Assembly: GCA_005881995.1 (NCBI GenBank)
Contig: VBHV01000336.1
Span: forward strand, 1-7,363
Reading direction: 5' to 3'
Length of the DNA: 7,363 nucleotides
From: Chloroflexota bacterium
GTDB lineage: Bacteria > Chloroflexota > Ktedonobacteria > Ktedonobacterales > Ktedonobacteraceae
A program made the position numbers and the translations under genes. The notes under the pieces were generated by a model. That model ran no database searches and was not told where the DNA came from. It saw nothing but the letters and a program-made list of their open reading frames with translations. Of this stretch, positions 6,359-7,363 are shown piece by piece. Each line of letters opens with the position of its first letter. The stretch's first letter is position 1.

Positions 6359-6367
6359 TGCTACAAT
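6359..6367 (+). promoter_or_regulatory. candidate extended -10 promoter facing the intron-like element
   Basis: TGCTACAAT fits the extended -10 pattern TGnTAnAAT (one mismatch in TATAAT), with no good -35. It points rightwards, 38 bp before the GTGCG at 6405. It may be the remaining promoter of the broken transporter gene. Confidence 0.4.
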
Positions 6368-6404
6368 CATACTATCGCTATTCATATAGAACGATTCAGA
6401 AGTA

Positions 6405-6650
6405 GTGCGACAAGCACTTATCTTTTGACACTATCTGAAGCAACACACAAGGAAGTGTGTTGGTAGGGTTCAGTCTTCCCCCAAAAGGCTGATGGCTACG
6501 AGCGTAGCTGCCAGAGGAAGCCGCTGGCGGTGAAAAAGCTGCTCGGACAATGTGGACGCCAGAAGAAAGCTATCTCTTTTGAAGCGGTCTGCTAGCCAAA
6601 GATCACCAGGGTTACGAAAGAAAGCTCTGTTTGATGGGTCGTTAAGCGTG
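6405..6650 (+). mobile_element. probable 5' remnant of a group II intron (start and part of domain I)
   Basis: The segment begins with GTGCGAC, the 5' end expected of bacterial group II introns, and is rich in paired elements and short A-rich joints but not coding. Visible hairpins: GTGC/GCAC at 6405-6417; an 8-bp stem 6441-6448 with 6455-6462; GCTAC/GTAGC at 6495-6508; CTGGCG (6524-6529) with CGCCAG (6557-6562). The stretch CTGCTAGCCAAAGATCACCA (6590-6607), followed by GGGTTACGAA, resembles the conserved domain I segment of the lactococcal Ll.LtrB intron (GTTAGCTAAAGACAATCGGG), as I recall it. Domains II-VI, the reverse transcriptase ORF and the domain V catalytic hairpin are absent, so the element is cut at its 3' side and cannot splice or move. 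The right border is approximate: the transporter frame becomes recognisable by 6653. Another structured RNA is possible. Confidence 0.5.
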
Positions 6651-6652
6651 AC

Positions 6653-7363
6653 ACGGCCGCGCTAATTGATCATTATGGGCCGCGCCCCGTACTCATTGGT
6701 TCCAGTATACTCCTGGTCCTGGGAGGCGTATTGCTTCCACTTATCCCCAATATTACCTGGATCCTCCTCTGCCGCGCGCTCGTCGGGTTCGGCGCGGGAG
6801 GCACGTTCGTCGCGGGGGCAGGTGTCGCGGCCAGCCTGGGCAAACACTCATTTCTAGGGCAGGGGCTTTATGGAGGCTCAGTGCAGATCGGTTCTGGTCT
6901 TGGTCTGCTTTTGACCCCTCAATTGTACGCCTGGTTTAACTGGCAGGGTGCATTTTTATGCTGGGGACTGCTGGGCATTGCCTCGATCCTCGTCTGGCTC
7001 TTCGTCGATGACGGATTTGAGGCGCACCATCGCACAAAAGTGAATATCCGCGCGGGTTTACGGTCACCGGCCGTCTGGACGCTTGGTCTTTCTCATATGG
7101 GCACCTTTGGGCTGGGCAACGCCATCGCCGCCTGGATAGCAGTATATCTTGCCCACCAATACGGCCTATCGCTCGGACTGGCGGCTACCCTCGGTTCAAT
7201 CGCCCTGTTAAGCGGCATGTTTTTTCGCCCACTTGGCGGCATCTTGCTCGCGCGCCGCGCTATCCGACCCATCCCACTTCTACGCATCGGCACCATTCTC
7301 GGAGCGGCCGGAGTAGCTTTACTTGCCCTACCGCTGCGCTTTCCACCACTAGCCGCGCTAGGA
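6653..7363 (+). pseudogene. MFS transporter (NarK/CynX-like), N-terminus missing, runs off window
   Basis: A frame open from 6635 to the window end encodes at least 237 transporter residues from about 6653. It begins at motif A (AALIDHYGPRPVL), which normally lies between helices 2 and 3. Helices 3-9 follow: RALVGFGAGGTFVAGAG (helix 4), YGGSVQIGSGLGLLLTPQLY (helix 5), then a short central loop, VWTLGLSHMGTFGLGNAIAA (helix 7) and GMFFRPLGGILLARR (helix 8, with the second-half motif A). The first about 60 residues and any start codon are missing: the frame is closed by TGA at 6632-6634, and the first in-frame ATG is at 7096. What precedes it is the intron-like element. It is therefore most likely a truncated, non-functional gene; the right end is cut only by the window. 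The sequence type suggests an anion or small-solute permease, but the substrate is not determinable. Confidence 0.75.

Larger units (their letters stand above)
6224..6404. other. intergenic region between the HD operon and the intron-like element
   Basis: There is no coding signal. The frames read across it show neither transporter-like helices nor a start with a ribosome binding site. It contains the two extended -10 elements, one on each strand. So if an intron inserted at 6405, it went into a leader or intergenic site and not between two halves of a visible gene. Confidence 0.5.

Noticed and set aside
7093..7296. Minus-strand open frame of 67 codons near the right end
   Set aside because: It is the complement of the transporter frame, whose helices and motif A repeats are clear on the plus strand.

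Overview
The window looks like a stretch of a moderate-GC bacterial chromosome, most likely from the Chloroflexota (Ktedonobacteria-like). That placement is an inference. It rests on the soluble zinc-ribbon / Ser-Thr kinase / WD40 fusion with an FRD catalytic loop, the MefA-type efflux pump and an apparent group II intron remnant. No ribosomal or other taxonomic marker is present.

Layout, left to right. (1) 1-435, + strand: the 3' end of an alpha/beta hydrolase gene, cut by the window edge. (2) 437-1153, - strand: a conserved membrane protein of unknown function with two N-terminal helices, lying tail to tail with the hydrolase, one base between the stops. (3) 1154-1589: an AT-rich divergent control region. 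It holds a near-consensus + promoter (TTGACT-16-TATAAT), a long leader with a possible small ORF, and a weaker - promoter. (4) 1590-2882, +: a complete DHA3/MefA-type MFS efflux pump. (5) 2909-3454, -: msrA, peptide methionine sulfoxide reductase, with its own probable promoter. (6) 3571-5625, -: a 684-residue protein with a zinc ribbon, a kinase and a seven-unit WD40 propeller, one unit lacking 16 residues. (7) 5645-6223, -: an HD phosphohydrolase of the RelA/SpoT-hydrolase (MESH1-like) type, 19 bp upstream of the kinase and probably its operon partner. (8) 6224-6404: non-coding, with extended -10 promoters on both strands. (9) About 6405-6650, +: a structured non-coding segment that resembles the 5' end and domain I of a group II intron. 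(10) About 6653-7363, +: a second MFS transporter frame with no start and no first two helices, running off the window.

How the parts fit: the HD hydrolase and kinase form a plausible signalling operon, joining alarmone-type or nucleotide hydrolysis to a kinase with a protein-interaction platform. MsrA (oxidative repair) and the efflux pump are ordinary stress-defence genes. The most unusual spot is the right end, where a 3'-truncated intron-like element abuts a 5'-truncated transporter gene, which suggests a deletion scar left by a mobile element.
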